A stretch of DNA of 64,000 nt from contig JAZGUH010000261.1 in NCBI GenBank assembly GCA_037893225.1, positions 248,001 to 312,000 of the forward strand, given 5' to 3'. The notes beneath the pieces are model-generated. The model was not told the DNA's origin and did not search any database. It saw only the letters and a program-made list of their open reading frames with translations. Every line of letters begins with the position of its first letter. Position 1 is the stretch's first letter. This stretch comes from Hippasteria phrygiana (taxonomy: Eukaryota; Echinodermata; Asteroidea; Valvatida; Goniasteridae). The translations under genes were made by a program, and so were the position numbers. Below are positions 1 through 15,000 of the stretch, piece by piece.

Positions 1-2380
1 TCTATTTATTGCTCCATGGCTGTCAAATTCCCTAGGGTATGACTTGCTTTACTCATTCATAATTGCATGAAATATCAACCAAATACAGTAATGTTGATAT
101 GTATGGATAGCTTAGATCTGGCGCTACATGTTGGAATCATCGGCGGCTTCCTAGAGTTAAAACTTGTGGAGAAAATTCAAACCTCGCAATGTTTATTTTC
201 TTTCCGGCCAACATCTGTGTACATGTTACCGTCTATTTATTGCTCCATGCATGTCAAATTCCCTGGGGTATGGACTTGCTTTACTCATTCATAATTGCAT
301 GAAATATCAACCAAATACAGTAATTTTGACATGTATGGATAGCTTAGATCTGGCGCTACATGTTGCAATCATCGGCGGCTTCCCAGAGTTAAAACTTGTG
401 GAGAAAATTCAAACCTCGCAATGTTTATTTTCTTTCCGGCCAACATCTGTGTGCATATTACCTTCTATTTATTGCTCCATGCCTGTCAAATTCCCTGGGG
501 TATGACTTGCTTTACTCATTCATAATTGCATGAAATATCAACCAAATTCTGTAATTTTTACATGTATGGATAGCTTAGATCTGGCGCTACATGTTGCAAT
601 TATCGGCGGCTTCTTAGAGTGAACACTTGTGGAGAAAATTCAAACCTCGCAATGTTTATTTTCTTTCCGGCCACCATCTGTGTGCATATTACCTTCTATT
701 TATTGCTCCATGCCTGTCAAATTCCCTGGGGTATGGACTTGCTTTACTCATTCATAATTGCATGAAATATCAACCAAATGCAGTAATTTTGACATGTATG
801 GATAACTTAGATCTGGCGCTACATGTTGGAATCATCGGCGGCTTCCTAGAGTTAAAACTTGTGGAGAAAATTCAAACCTCGCAATGTTTATTTTCTTTCC
901 GGCCAACATCTGTGTGCATATTACCTTCTATTTATTGCTCCATGCCTGTCAAATTCCCTGGGGTATGACTTGCTTTACTCATTCATAATTGCATGAAATA
1001 TCAACCAAATGCAGTAATTTTGACATGTATGGATAACTTAGATCTGGCGCTACATGTTGCAATTATCGGCGGCTTCTTAGAGTTAACACTTGTGGAGAAA
1101 ATTCAAACCTCGCAATGTTTATTTTCTTTCCGGCAAACATCTGTGTGCATATTACCTTCTATTTATTGCTCCATGGCTGTCAAATTCCCTGGGGTATGAC
1201 TTGCTTTACTCATTCATAATTGCATGAAATATCAACCAAATACAGTAATGTTGATATGTATGGATAGCTTAGATCTGGCGCTACATGTTGGAATCATCGG
1301 CGGCTTCTTAGAGTGAACACTTGTGGAGAAAATTCAAACCTCGCAATGTTTATTTTCTTTCCGGCCACCATCTGTGTGCATATTACCTTCTATTTATTGC
1401 TCCATGCATGTCAAATTCCCTGGGGTATGGACTTGCTTTACTCATTCATAATTGCATGAAATATCAACCAAATGCAGTAATTTTGACATGTATGGATAAC
1501 TTAGATCTGGCGCTACATGTTGCAATTATCAGCGGCTTCTTAGAGTTAACACTTGTGGAGAAAATTCAAACCTCGCAATGTTTATTTTCTTCCCGGCCAC
1601 CATCTGTGTGCATATTACCTTCTATTTATTGCTCCATGCATGTCAAATTCCCTGGGGTATGGACTTGCTTTACTCATTCATAATTGCATGAAATATCAAC
1701 CAAATGCAGTAATTTTGACATGTATGGATAACTTAGATCTGGCGCTACATGTTGCAATTATCAGCGGCTTCTTAGAGTTAACACTTGTGGAGAAAATTCA
1801 AACCTCGCAATGTTTATTTTCTTTCCGGCCAACATCTGTGTGCATATTGCCTTCTATTTATTGCTCCATGCCTGTCAAATTCCCTAGGGTATGACTTGCT
1901 TTACTCATTCATAATTGCATGAAATATCAACCAAATACAGTAATGTTGACATGTATGGATAGCTTAGATCTGGCGCTACATGTTGGAATCATCGGCGGCT
2001 TCCCAGAGTTAAAACTTGTGGAGAAAATTCAAACCTCGCAATGTTTATTTTCTTTCCGGCCAACATCTGTGTGCATATTACCTTCTATTTATTGCTCCAT
2101 GCCTGTCAAATTCCCTGGGGTATGACTTGCTTTAGTCATTCATAATTGCATGAAATATCAACCAAATGCAGTAATTTTGACATGTATGGATAACTTAGAT
2201 CTGGCGCTACATGTTGCAATTATCGGCGGCTTCTTAGAGTTAACACTTGTGGAGAAAATTCAAACCTCGCAATGTTTATTTTCTTTCCGGCCAACATCTG
2301 TGTGCATATTACCTTCTATTTATTGCTCCATGCCCGTCAAATTTCCTAGGGTATGACTTGCTTTACTCATTCATAATTGC

Positions 2381-4694
2381 ATGAAATATCAACCAAATAC
2401 AGTAATTTTGACATGTATGGATAGCTTAGATCTGGCGCTACATGTTGGAATCATCGGCGGCTTCCTAGAGTTCAAACTTGTGGAGAAAATTCAAACCTCG
2501 CAATGTTTATTTTCTTTCCGGCCAACATCTGTGTACATGTTACCGTCTATTTATTGTTCCATGCATGTCAAATTCCCTGGGGTATGGACTTGCTTTACTC
2601 ATTCATAATTGCATGAAATATCAACCAAATACAGTAATTTTGACATGTATGGATAGCTTAGATCTGGCGCTACATGTTGCAATCATCGGCGGCTTCCCAG
2701 AGTTAAAACTTGTGGAGAAAATTCAAACCTCGCAATGTTTATTTTCTTTCCGGCCAACATCTGTGTGCATATTACCTTCTATTTATTGCTCCATGCCTGT
2801 CAAATTCCCTGGGGTATGACTTGCTTTACTCATTCATAATTGCATGAAATATCAACCAAATTCTGTAATTTTTACATGTATGGATAGCTTAGATCTGGCG
2901 CTACATGTTGCAATTATCGGCGGCTTCTTAGAGTGAACACTTGTGGAGAAAATTCAAACCTCGCAATGTTTATTTTCTTTCCGGCCACCATCTGTGTGCA
3001 TATTACCTTCTATTTATTGCTCCATGCCTGTCAAATTCCCTGGGGTATGGACTTGCTTTACTCATTCATAATTGCATGAAATATCAACCAAATGCAGTAA
3101 TTTTGACATGTATGGATAACTTAGATCTGGCGCTACATGTTGGAATCATCGGCGGCTTCCTAGAGTTAAAACTTGTGGAGAAAATTCAAACCTCGCAATG
3201 TTTATTTTCTTTCCGGCCAACATCTGTGTGCATATTACCTTCTATTTATTGCTCCATGCCTGTCAAATTCCCTGGGGTATGACTTGCTTTACTCATTCAT
3301 AATTGCATGAAATATCAACCAAATGCAGTAATTTTGACATGTATGGATAACTTAGATCTGGCGCTACATGTTGCAATTATCGGCGGCTTCTTAGAGTTAA
3401 CACTTGTGGAGAAAATTCAAACCTCGCAATGTTTATTTTCTTTCCGGCCAACATCTGTGTGCATATTACCTTCTATTTATTGCTCCATGGCTGTCAAATT
3501 CCCTAGGGTATGACTTGCTTTACTCATTCATAATTGCATGAAATATCAACCAAATACAGTAATGTTGATATGTATGGATAGCTTAGATCTGGCGCTACAT
3601 GTTGGAATCATCGGCGGCTTCCTAGAGTTAAAACTTGTGGAGAAAATTCAAACCTCGCAATGTTTATTTTCTTTCCGGCCAACATCTGTGTACATGTTAC
3701 CGTCTATTTATTGCTCCATGCATGTCAAATTCCCTGGGGTATGGACTTGCTTTACTCATTCATAATTGCATGAAATATCAACCAAATACAGTAATTTTGA
3801 CATGTATGGATAGCTTAGATCTGGCGCTACATGTTGCAATCATCGGCGGCTTCCCAGAGTTAAAACTTGTGGAGAAAATTCAAACCTCGCAATGTTTATT
3901 TTCTTTCCGGCCAACATCTGTGTGCATATTACCTTCTATTTATTGCTCCATGCCTGTCAAATTCCCTGGGGTATGACTTGCTTTACTCATTCATAATTGC
4001 ATGAAATATCAACCAAATTCTGTAATTTTTACATGTATGGATAGCTTAGATCTGGCGCTACATGTTGCAATTATCGGCGGCTTCTTAGAGTGAACACTTG
4101 TGGAGAAAATTCAAACCTCGCAATGTTTATTTTCTTTCCGGCCACCATCTGTGTGCATATTACCTTCTATTTATTGCTCCATGCCTGTCAAATTCCCTGG
4201 GGTATGGACTTGCTTTACTCATTCATAATTGCATGAAATATCAACCAAATGCAGTAATTTTGACATGTATGGATAACTTAGATCTGGCGCTACATGTTGG
4301 AATCATCGGCGGCTTCCTAGAGTTAAAACTTGTGGAGAAAATTCAAACCTCGCAATGTTTATTTTCTTTCCGGCCAACATCTGTGCGCATATTACCTTTT
4401 ATTTATTGCTCCATGCCTGTCAAATTCCCTGGGGTATGACTTGCTTTACTCATTCATAATTGCATGAAATATCAACCAAATGCAGTAATTTTGACATGTA
4501 TGGATAACTTAGATCTGGCGCTACATGTTGCAATTATCGGCGGCTTCTTAGAGTTAACACTTGTGGAGAAAATTCAAACCTCGCAATGTTTATTTTCTTT
4601 CCGGCAAACATCTGTGTGCATATTACCTTCTATTTATTGCTCCATGGCTGTCAAATTCCAAAGGGTATGACTTGCTTTACTCATTCATAATTGC
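2381..4694 (+). repeat. Satellite A pentamer higher-order repeat, two tandem 1,157-bp copies
   Basis: Five consecutive monomers (three of 231 bp and two of 232 bp) form a 1,157-bp unit. The subtype landmarks at 2381, 2941 and 3307 recur at 3538, 4098 and 4464, exactly 1,157 bp later. A further copy with the same internal spacing starts at 67. This is classical higher-order repeat structure, in which a block of distinct monomers is amplified as one unit. Confidence 0.85.
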
Positions 4695-5388
4695 ATGAAA
4701 TATCAACCAAATACAGTAATGTTGATATGTATGGATAGCTTAGATCTGGCGCTACATGTTGGAATCATCGGCGGCTTCTTAGAGTGAACACTTGTGGAGA
4801 AAATTCAAACCTCGCAATGTTTATTTTCTTTCCGGCCACCATCTGTGTGCATATTACCTTCTATTTATTGCTCCATGCCTGTCAAATTCCCTGGGGTATG
4901 GACTTGCTTTACTCATTCATAATTGCATGAAATATCAACCAAATGCAGTAATTTTGACATGTATGGATAACTTAGATCTGGCGCTACATGTTGGAATCAT
5001 CGGCGGCTTCCTAGAGTTAAAACTTGTGGAGAAAATTCAAACCTCGCAATGTTTATTTTCTTTCCGGCCAACATCTGTGTGCATATTACCTTCTATTTAT
5101 TGCTCCATGCCTGTCAAATTCCCTGGGGTATGACTTGCTTTACTCATTCATAATTGCATGAAATATCAACCAAATGCAGTAATTTTGACATGTATGGATA
5201 ACTTAGATCTGGCGCTACATGTTGCAATTATCGGCGGCTTCTTAGAGTTAACACTTGTGGAGAAAATTCAAACCTCGCAATGTTTTTTTTCTTTCCGGCC
5301 AACATCTGTGTGCATATTACCTTCTATTTATTGCTCCATGGCTGTCAAATTCCCTAGGGTATGACTTGCTTTACTCATTCATAATTGC

Positions 5389-7702
5389 ATGAAATATCAA
5401 CCAAATACAGCAATGTTGATATGTATGGATAGCTTAGATCTGGCGCTACATGTTGGAATCATCGGCGGCTTCCTAGAGTTAAAACTTGTGGAGAAAATTC
5501 AAACCTCGCAATGTTTATTTTCTTTCCGGCCAACATCTGTGTACATGTTACCGTCTATTTATTGCTCCATGCATGTCAAATTCCCTGGGGTATGGACTTG
5601 CTTTACTCATTCATAATTGCATGAAATATCAACCAAATACAGTAATTTTGACATGTATGGATAACTTAGATCTGGCGCTACATGTTGCAATTATCGGCGG
5701 CTTCTTAGAGTTAACACTTGTGGAGAAAATTCAAACCTCGCAATGTTTATTTTCTTTCCGGCAAACATCTGTGTGCATATTACCTTCTATTTATTGCTCC
5801 ATGGCTGTCAAATTCCCTAGGGTATGACTTGCTTTACTCATTCATAATTGCATGAAATATCAACCAAATACAGTAATGTTGATATGTATGGATAGCTTAG
5901 ATCTGGCGCTACATGTTGGAATCATCGGCGGCTTCTTAGAGTGAACACTTGTGGAGAAAATTCAAACCTCGCAATGTTTATTTTCTTTCCGGCCACCATC
6001 TGTGTGCATATTACCTTCTATTTATTGCTCCATGCCTGTCAAATTCCCTGGGGTATGGACTTGCTTTACTCATTCATAATTGCATGAAATATCAACCAAA
6101 TGCAGTAATTTTGACATGTATGGATAACTTAGATCTGGCGCTACATGTTGGAATCATCGGCGGCTTCCTAGAGTTAAAACTTGTGGAGAAAATTCAAACC
6201 TCGCAATGTTTATTTTCTTTCCGGCCAACATCTGTGTGCATATTACCTTCTATTTATTGCTCCATGCCTGTCAAATTCCCTGGGGTATGACTTGCTTTAC
6301 TCATTCATAATTGCATGAAATATCAACCAAATGCAGTAATTTTGACATGTATGGATAACTTAGATCTGGCGCTACATGTTGCAATTATCGGCGGCTTCTT
6401 AGAGTTAACACTTGTGGAGAAAATTCAAACCTCGCAATGTTTATTTTCTTTCCGGCCAACATCTGTGTGCATATTACCTTCTATTTATTGCTCCATGGCT
6501 GTCAAATTCCCTAGGGTATGACTTGCTTTACTCATTCATAATTGCATGAAATATCAACCAAATACAGCAATGTTGATATGTATGGATAGCTTAGATCTGG
6601 CGCTACATGTTGGAATCATCGGCGGCTTCCTAGAGTTAAAACTTGTGGAGAAAATTCAAACCTCGCAATGTTTATTTTCTTTCCGGCCAACATCTGTGTA
6701 CATGTTACCGTCTATTTATTGCTCCATGCATGTCAAATTCCCTGGGGTATGGACTTGCTTTACTCATTCATAATTGCATGAAATATCAACCAAATACAGT
6801 AATTTTGACATGTATGGATAACTTAGATCTGGCGCTACATGTTGCAATTATCGGCGGCTTCTTAGAGTTAACACTTGTGGAGAAAATTCAAACCTCGCAA
6901 TGTTTATTTTCTTTCCGGCAAACATCTGTGTGCATATTACCTTCTATTTATTGCTCCATGGCTGTCAAATTCCCTAGGGTATGACTTGCTTTACTCATTC
7001 ATAATTGCATGAAATATCAACCAAATACAGTAATGTTGATATGTATGGATAGCTTAGATCTGGCGCTACATGTTGGAATCATCGGCGGCTTCTTAGAGTG
7101 AACACTTGTGGAGAAAATTCAAACCTCGCAATGTTTATTTTCTTTCCGGCCACCATCTGTGTGCATATTACCGTCTATTTATTGCTCCATGCCTGTCAAA
7201 TTCCCTGGGGTATGGACTTGCTTTACTCATTCATAATTGCATGAAATATCAACCAAATGCAGTAATTTTGACATGTATGGATAACTTAGATCTGGCGCTA
7301 CATGTTGGAATCATCGGCGGCTTCCTAGAGTTAAAACTTGTGGAGAAAATTCAAACCTCGCAATGTTTATTTTCTTTCCGGCCAACATCTGTGTGCATAT
7401 TACCTTCTATTTATTGCTCCATGCCTGTCAAATTCCCTGGGGTATGACTTGCTTTACTCATTCATAATTGCATGAAATATCAACCAAATTCTGTAATTTT
7501 TACATGTATGGATAGCTTAGATCTGGCGCTACATGTTGCAATTATCGGCGGCTTCTTAGAGTGAACACTTGTGGAGAAAATTCAAACCTCGCAATGTTTA
7601 TTTTCTTTCCGGCCAACATCTGTGTGCACATTACCTTCTATTTATTGCTCCATGCCTGTCAAATTCCCTGGGGTATGACTTGCTTTACTCATTCATAATT
7701 GC
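5389..7702 (+). repeat. Satellite A pentamer higher-order repeat, second pair of 1,157-bp copies
   Basis: Landmarks at 5389, 5486 and 5949 recur at 6546, 6643 and 7106, again 1,157 bp apart. Both copies share the private variant 'acagcaatg', where other blocks read 'acagtaatg', so this pair arose from a local duplication. The acagcaatg subtype spreads on to 8166, 9091 and 9786. A ~1.1-kb block at about 7740-8827 recurs 1,620 bp (seven monomers) downstream at about 9360-10447. Confidence 0.8.
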
Positions 7703-10700
7703 ATGAAATATCAACCAAATTCTGTAATTTTTACATGTATGGATAGCTTAGATCTGGCGCTACATGTTGGAATCATCGGCGGCTTCTTAGAGTGAACACT
7801 TGTGGAGAAAATTCAAACCTCGCAATGTTTATTTTCTTTCCGGCCACCATCTGTGTGCATATTACCTTCTATTTATTGCTCCATGCCTGTCAAATTCCCT
7901 GGGGTATGGACTTGCTTTACTCATTCATAATTGCATGAAATATCAACCAAATGCAGTAATTTTGACATGTATGGATAACTTAGATCTGGCGCTACATGTT
8001 GGAATCATCGGCGGCTTCCTAGAGTTAAAACTTGTGGAGAAAATTCAAACCTCGCAATGTTTATTTTCTTTCCGGCCAACATCTGTGTGCATATTACCTT
8101 CTATTTATTGCTCCATGCCTGTCAAATTCCCTGGGGTATGACTTGCTTTACTCATTCATAATTGCATGAAATATCAACCAAATACAGCAATGTTGATATG
8201 TATGGATAGCTTAGATCTGGCGCTACATGTTGGAATCATCGGCGGCTTCCTAGAGTTAAAACTTGTGGAGAAAATTCAAACCTCGCAATGTTTATTTTCT
8301 TTCCGGCCAACATCTGTGTACATGTTACCGTCTATTTATTGCTCCATGCATGTCAAATTCCCTGGGGTATGGACTTGCTTTACTCATTCATAATTGCATG
8401 AAATATCAACCAAATACAGTAATTTTGACATGTATGGATAACTTAGATCTGGCGCTACATGTTGCAATTATCGGCGGCTTCTTAGAGTTAACACTTGTGG
8501 AGAAAATTCAAACCTCGCAATGTTTATTTTCTTTCCGGCAAACATCTGTGTGCATATTACCTTCTATTTATTGCTCCATGGCTGTCAAATTCCCTAGGGT
8601 ATGACTTGCTTTACTCATTCATAATTGCATGAAATATCAACCAAATACAGTAATGTTGATATGTATGGATAGCTTAGATCTGGCGCTACATGTTGGAATC
8701 ATCGGCGGCTTCTTAGAGTGAACACTTGTGGAGAAAATTCAAACCTCGCAATGTTTATTTTCTTTCCGGCCACCATCTGTGTGCATATTACCTTCTATTT
8801 ATTGCTCCATGCCTGTCAAATTCCCTGGGGTATGACTTGCTTTACTCATTCATAATTGCATGAAATATCAACCAAATGCAGTAATTTTGACATGTATGGA
8901 TAACTTAGATCTGGCGCTACATGTTGCAATTATCGGCGGCTTCTTAGAGTTAACACTTGTGGAGAAAATTCAAACCTCGCAATGTTTATTTTCTTTCCGG
9001 CCAACATCTGTGTGCATATTACCTTCTATTTATTGCTCCATGGCTGTCAAATTCCCTAGGGTATGACTTGCTTTACTCATTCATAATTGCATGAAATATC
9101 AACCAAATACAGCAATGTTGATATGTATGGATAGCTTAGAACTGGCGCTACATGTTGGAATCATCGGCGGCTTCCTAGAGTTAAAACTTGTGGAGAAAAT
9201 TCAAACCTCGCAATGTTTATTTTCTTTCCGGCCACCATCTGTGTGCATATTACCTTCTATTTATTGCTCCATGCCTGTCAAATTCCCTGGGGTATGGACT
9301 TGCTTTACTCATTCATAATTGCATGAAATATCAACCAAATGCAGTAATTTTGATATGTATGGATAGCTTAGATCTGGCGCTACATGTTGGAATCATCGGC
9401 GGCTTCTTAGAGTGAACACTTGTGGAGAAAATTCAAACCTCGCAATGTTTATTTTCTTTCCGGCCACCATCTGTGTGCATATTACCTTCTATTTATTGCT
9501 CCATGCCTGTCAAATTCCCTGGGGTATGGACTTGCTTTACTCATTCATAATTGCATGAAATATCAACCAAATGCAGTAATTTTGACATGTATGGATAACT
9601 TAGATCTGGCGCTACATGTTGGAATCATCGGCGGCTTCCTAGAGTTAAAACTTGTGGAGAAAATTCAAACCTCGCAATGTTTATTTTCTTTCCGGCCAAC
9701 ATCTGTGTGCATATTACCTTCTATTTATTGCTCCATGCCTGTCAAATTCCCTGGGGTATGACTTGCTTTACTCATTCATAATTGCATGAAATATCAACCA
9801 AATACAGCAATGTTGATATGTATGGATAGCTTAGATCTGGCGCTACATGTTGGAATCATCGGCGGCTTCCTAGAGTTAAAACTTGTGGAGAAAATTCAAA
9901 CCTCGCAATGTTTATTTTCTTTCCGGCCAACATCTGTGTACATGTTACCGTCTATTTATTGCTCCATGCATGTCAAATTCCCTGGGGTATGGACTTGCTT
10001 TACTCATTCATAATTGCATGAAATATCAACCAAATACAGTAATTTTGACATGTATGGATAACTTAGATCTGGCGCTACATGTTGCAATTATCGGCGGCTT
10101 CTTAGAGTTAACACTTGTGGAGAAAATTCAAACCTCGCAATGTTTATTTTCTTTCCGGCAAACATCTGTGTGCATATTACCTTCTATTTATTGCTCCATG
10201 GCTGTCAAATTCCCTAGGGTATGACTTGCTTTACTCATTCATAATTGCATGAAATATCAACCAAATACAGTAATGTTGATATGTATGGATAGCTTAGATC
10301 TGGCGCTACATGTTGGAATCATCGGCGGCTTCTTAGAGTGAACACTTGTGGAGAAAATTCAAACCTCGCAATGTTTATTTTCTTTCCGGCCACCATCTGT
10401 GTGCATATTACCTTCTATTTATTGCTCCATGCCTGTCAAATTCCCTGGGGTATGGACTTGCTTTACTCATTCATAATTGCATGAAATATCAACCAAATGC
10501 AGTAATTTTGACATGTATGGATAACTTAGATCTGGCGCTACATGTTGGAATCATCGGCGGCTTCCTAGAGTTAAAACTTGTGGAGAAAATTCAAACCTCG
10601 CAATGTTTATTTTCTTTCCGGCCAACATCTGTGTACATGTTACCGTCTATTTATTGCTCCATGCCTGTCAAATTCCCTGGGGTATGACTTGCTTTACTCA

Positions 10701-12079
10701 TTCATAATTGCATGAAATATCAACCAAATTCTGTAATTTTTACATGTATGGATAGCTTAGATCTGGCGCTACATGTTGCAATTATCGGCGGCTTTTTAGA
10801 GTGAACACTTGTGGAGAAAATTCAAACCTCGCAATGTTTATTTTCTTTCCGGCCACCATCTGTGTGCATATTACCTTCTATTTATTGCTCCATGCCTGTC
10901 AAATTCCCTGGGGTATGGACTTGCTTTACTCATTCATAATTGCATGAAATATCAACCAAATGCAGTAATTTTGACATGTATGGATAACTTAGATCTGGCG
11001 CTACATGTTGCAATTATCAGCGGCTTCTTAGAGTGAACACTTGTGGAGAAAATTCAAACCTCGCAATGTTTATTTTCTTTCCGGCCAACATCTGTGTGCA
11101 TATTGCCTTCTATTTATTGCTCCATGCCTGTCAAATTCCCTAGGGTATGACTTGCTTTACTCATTCATAATTGCATGAAATATCAACCAAATACAGTAAT
11201 GTTGACATGTATGGATAGCTTAGATCTGGCGCTACATGTTGGAATCATCGGCGGCTTCCCAGAGTTAAAACTTGTGGAGAAAATTCAAACCTCGCAATGT
11301 TTATTTTCTTTCCGGCCAACATCTGTGTGCATATTACCTTCTATTTATTGCTCCATGCCTGTCAAATTCCCTGGGGTATGACTTGCTTTACTCATTCATA
11401 ATTGCATGAAATATCAACCAAATGCAGTAATTTTGACATGTATGGATAACTTAGATCTGGCGCTACATGTTGCAATTATCGGCGGCTTCTTAGAGTTAAC
11501 ACTTGTGGAGAAAATTCAAACCTCGCAATGTTTATTTTCTTTCCGGCCAACATCTGTGTGCATATTACCTTCTATTTATTGCTCCATGCCCGTCAAATTT
11601 CCTAGGGTATGACTTGCTTTACTCATTCATAATTGCATGAAATATCAACCAAATACAGTAATTTTGACATGTATGGATAGCTTAGATCTGGCGCTACATG
11701 TTGGAATCATCGGCGGCTTCCTAGAGTTCAAACTTGTGGAGAAAATTCAAACCTCGCAATGTTTATTTTCTTTCCGGCCAACATCTGTGTACATGTTACC
11801 GTCTATTTATTGCTCCATGCATGTCAAATTCCCTGGGGTATGGACTTGCTTTACTCATTCATAATTGCATGAAATATCAACCAAATACAGTAATTTTGAC
11901 ATGTATGGATAGCTTAGATCTGGCGCTACATGTTGCAATCATCGGCGGCTTCCCAGAGTTAAAACTTGTGGAGAAAATTCAAACCTCGCAATGTTTATTT
12001 TCTTTCCGGCCAACATCTGTGTGCATATTACCTTCTATTTATTGCTCCATGCCTGTCAAATTCCCTGGGGTATGACTTG

Positions 12080-15000
12080 CTTTACTCATTCATAATTGCA
12101 TGAAATATCAACCAAATTCTGTAATTTTTACATGTATGGATAGCTTAGATCTGGCGCTACATGTTGCAATTATCGGCGGCTTCTTAGAGTGAACACTTGT
12201 GGAGAAAATTCAAACCTCGCAATGTTTATTTTCTTTCCGGCCACCATCTGTGTGCATATTACCTTCTATTTATTGCTCCATGCCTGTCAAATTCCCTGGG
12301 GTATGGACTTGCTTTACTCATTCATAATTGCATGAAATATCAACCAAATGCAGTAATTTTGACATGTATGGATAACTTAGATCTGGCGCTACATGTTGGA
12401 ATCATCGGCGGCTTCCTAGAGTTAAAACTTGTGGAGAAAATTCAAACCTCGCAATGTTTATTTTCTTTCCGGCCAACATCTGTGTGCATATTACCTTCTA
12501 TTTATTGCTCCATGCCTGTCAAATTCCCTGGGGTATGACTTGCTTTACTCATTCATAATTGCATGAAATATCAACCAAATGCAGTAATTTTGACATGTAT
12601 GGATAACTTAGATCTGGCGCTACATGTTGCAATTATCGGCGGCTTCTTAGAGTTAACACTTGTGGAGAAAATTCAAACCTCGCAATGTTTATTTTTCTTT
12701 CCGGCCAACATCTGTGTGCATATTACCTTCTATTTATTGCTCCATGGCTGTCAAATTCCCTAGGGTATGACTTGCTTTACTCATTCATAATTGCATGAAA
12801 TATCAACCAAATACAGTAATGTTGATATGTATGGATAGCTTAGATCTGGCGCTACATGTTGGAATCATCGGCGGCTTCCTAGAGTTTAAACTTGTGGAGA
12901 AAATTCAAACCTCGCAATGTTTATTTTCTTTCCGGCCAACATCTGTGTACATGTTACCGTCTATTTATTGCTCCATGCATGTCAAATTCCCTGGGGTATG
13001 GACTTGCTTTACTCATTCATAATTGCATGAAATATCAACCAAATACAGTAATTTCGACATGTATGGATAGCTTAGATCTGGCGCTACATGTTGCAATCAT
13101 CGGCGGCTTCCCAGAGTTAAAACTTGTGGAGAAAATTCAAACCTCGCAATGTTTATTTTCTTTCCGGCCAACATCTGTGTGCATATTACCTTCTATTTAT
13201 TGCTCCATGCCTGTCAAATTCCCTGGGGTATGACTTGCTTTACTCATTCATAATTGCATGAAATATCAACAAAATTCTGTAATTTTTACATGTATGGATA
13301 GCTTAGATCTGGCGCTACATGTTGCAATTATCGGCGGCTTCTTAGAGTGAACACTTGTGGAGAAAATTCAAACCTCGCAATGTTTATTTTCTTTCCGGCC
13401 AACATCTGTGTACATGTTACCTTCTATTTATTGCTCCATGCCTGTCAAATTCCCTGGGGTATGACTTGCTTTACTCATTCATAATTGCATGAAATATCAA
13501 CCAAATGCAGTAATTTTGACATGTATGGATAACTTAGATCTGGCGCTACATGTTGCAATTATCGGCGGCTTCTTAGAGTTAACACTTGTGGAGAAAATTC
13601 AAACCTCGCAATGTTTATTTTCTTTCCGGCCAACATCTGTGTGCATATTACCTTCTATTTATTGCTCCATGGCTGTCAAATTCCCTAGGGTATGACTTGC
13701 TTTACTCATTCATAATTGCATGAAATATCAACCAAATGCAGTAATTTTGACATGTATGGATAACTTAGATCTGGCGCTACATGTTGCAATTATCAGCGGC
13801 TTCTTAGAGTTAACACTTGTGGAGAAAATTCAAACCTCGCAATGTTTATTTTCTTTCCGGCCAACATCTGTGTGCATATTGCCTTCTATTTATTGCTCCA
13901 TGCCTGTCAAATTCCCTAGGGTATGACTTGCTTTACTCATTCATAATTGCATGAAATATCAACCAAATACAGTAATGTTGACATGTATGGATAGCTTAGA
14001 TCTGGCGCTACATGTTGGAATCATCGGCGGCTTCCCAGAGTTAAAACTTGTGGAGAAAATTCAAACCTCGCAATGTTTATTTTCTTTCCGGCCAACATCT
14101 GTGTGCATATTACCTTCTATTTATTGCTCCATGCCTGTCAAATTCCCTGGGGTATGACTTGCTTTACTCATTCATAATTGCATGAAATATCAACCAAATT
14201 CTGTAATTTTTACATGTATGGATAGCTTAGATCTGGCGCTACATGTTGCAATTATCGGCGGCTTCTTAGAGTGAACACTTGTGGAGAAAATTCAAACCTC
14301 GCAATGTTTATTTTCTTTCCGGCCACCATCTGTGTGCATATTACCTTCTATTTATTGCTCCATGCCTGTCAAATTCCCTGGGGTATGGACTTGCTTTACT
14401 CATTCATAATTGCATGAAATATCAACCAAATGCAGTAATTTTGACATGTATGGATAACTTAGATCTGGCGCTACATGTTGGAATCATCGGCGGCTTCCTA
14501 GAGTTAAAACTTGTGGAGAAAATTCAAACCTCGCAATGTTTATTTTCTTTCCGGCCAACATCTGTGTGCATATTACCTTCTATTTATTGCTCCATGCCTG
14601 TCAAATTCCCTGGGGTATGACTTGCTTTACTCATTCATAATTGCATGAAATATCAACCAAATGCAGTAATTTTGACATGTATGGATAACTTAGATCTGGC
14701 GCTACATGTTGCAATTATCGGCGGCTTCTTAGAGTTAACACTTGTGGAGAAAATTCAAACCTCGCAATGTTTATTTTTCTTTCCGGCCAACATCTGTGTG
14801 CATATTACCTTCTATTTATTGCTCCATGGCTGTCAAATTCCCTAGGGTATGACTTGCTTTACTCATTCATAATTGCATGAAATATCAACCAAATACAGTA
14901 ATGTTGATATGTATGGATAGCTTAGATCTGGCGCTACATGTTGGAATCATCGGCGGCTTCCTAGAGTTTAAACTTGTGGAGAAAATTCAAACCTCGCAAT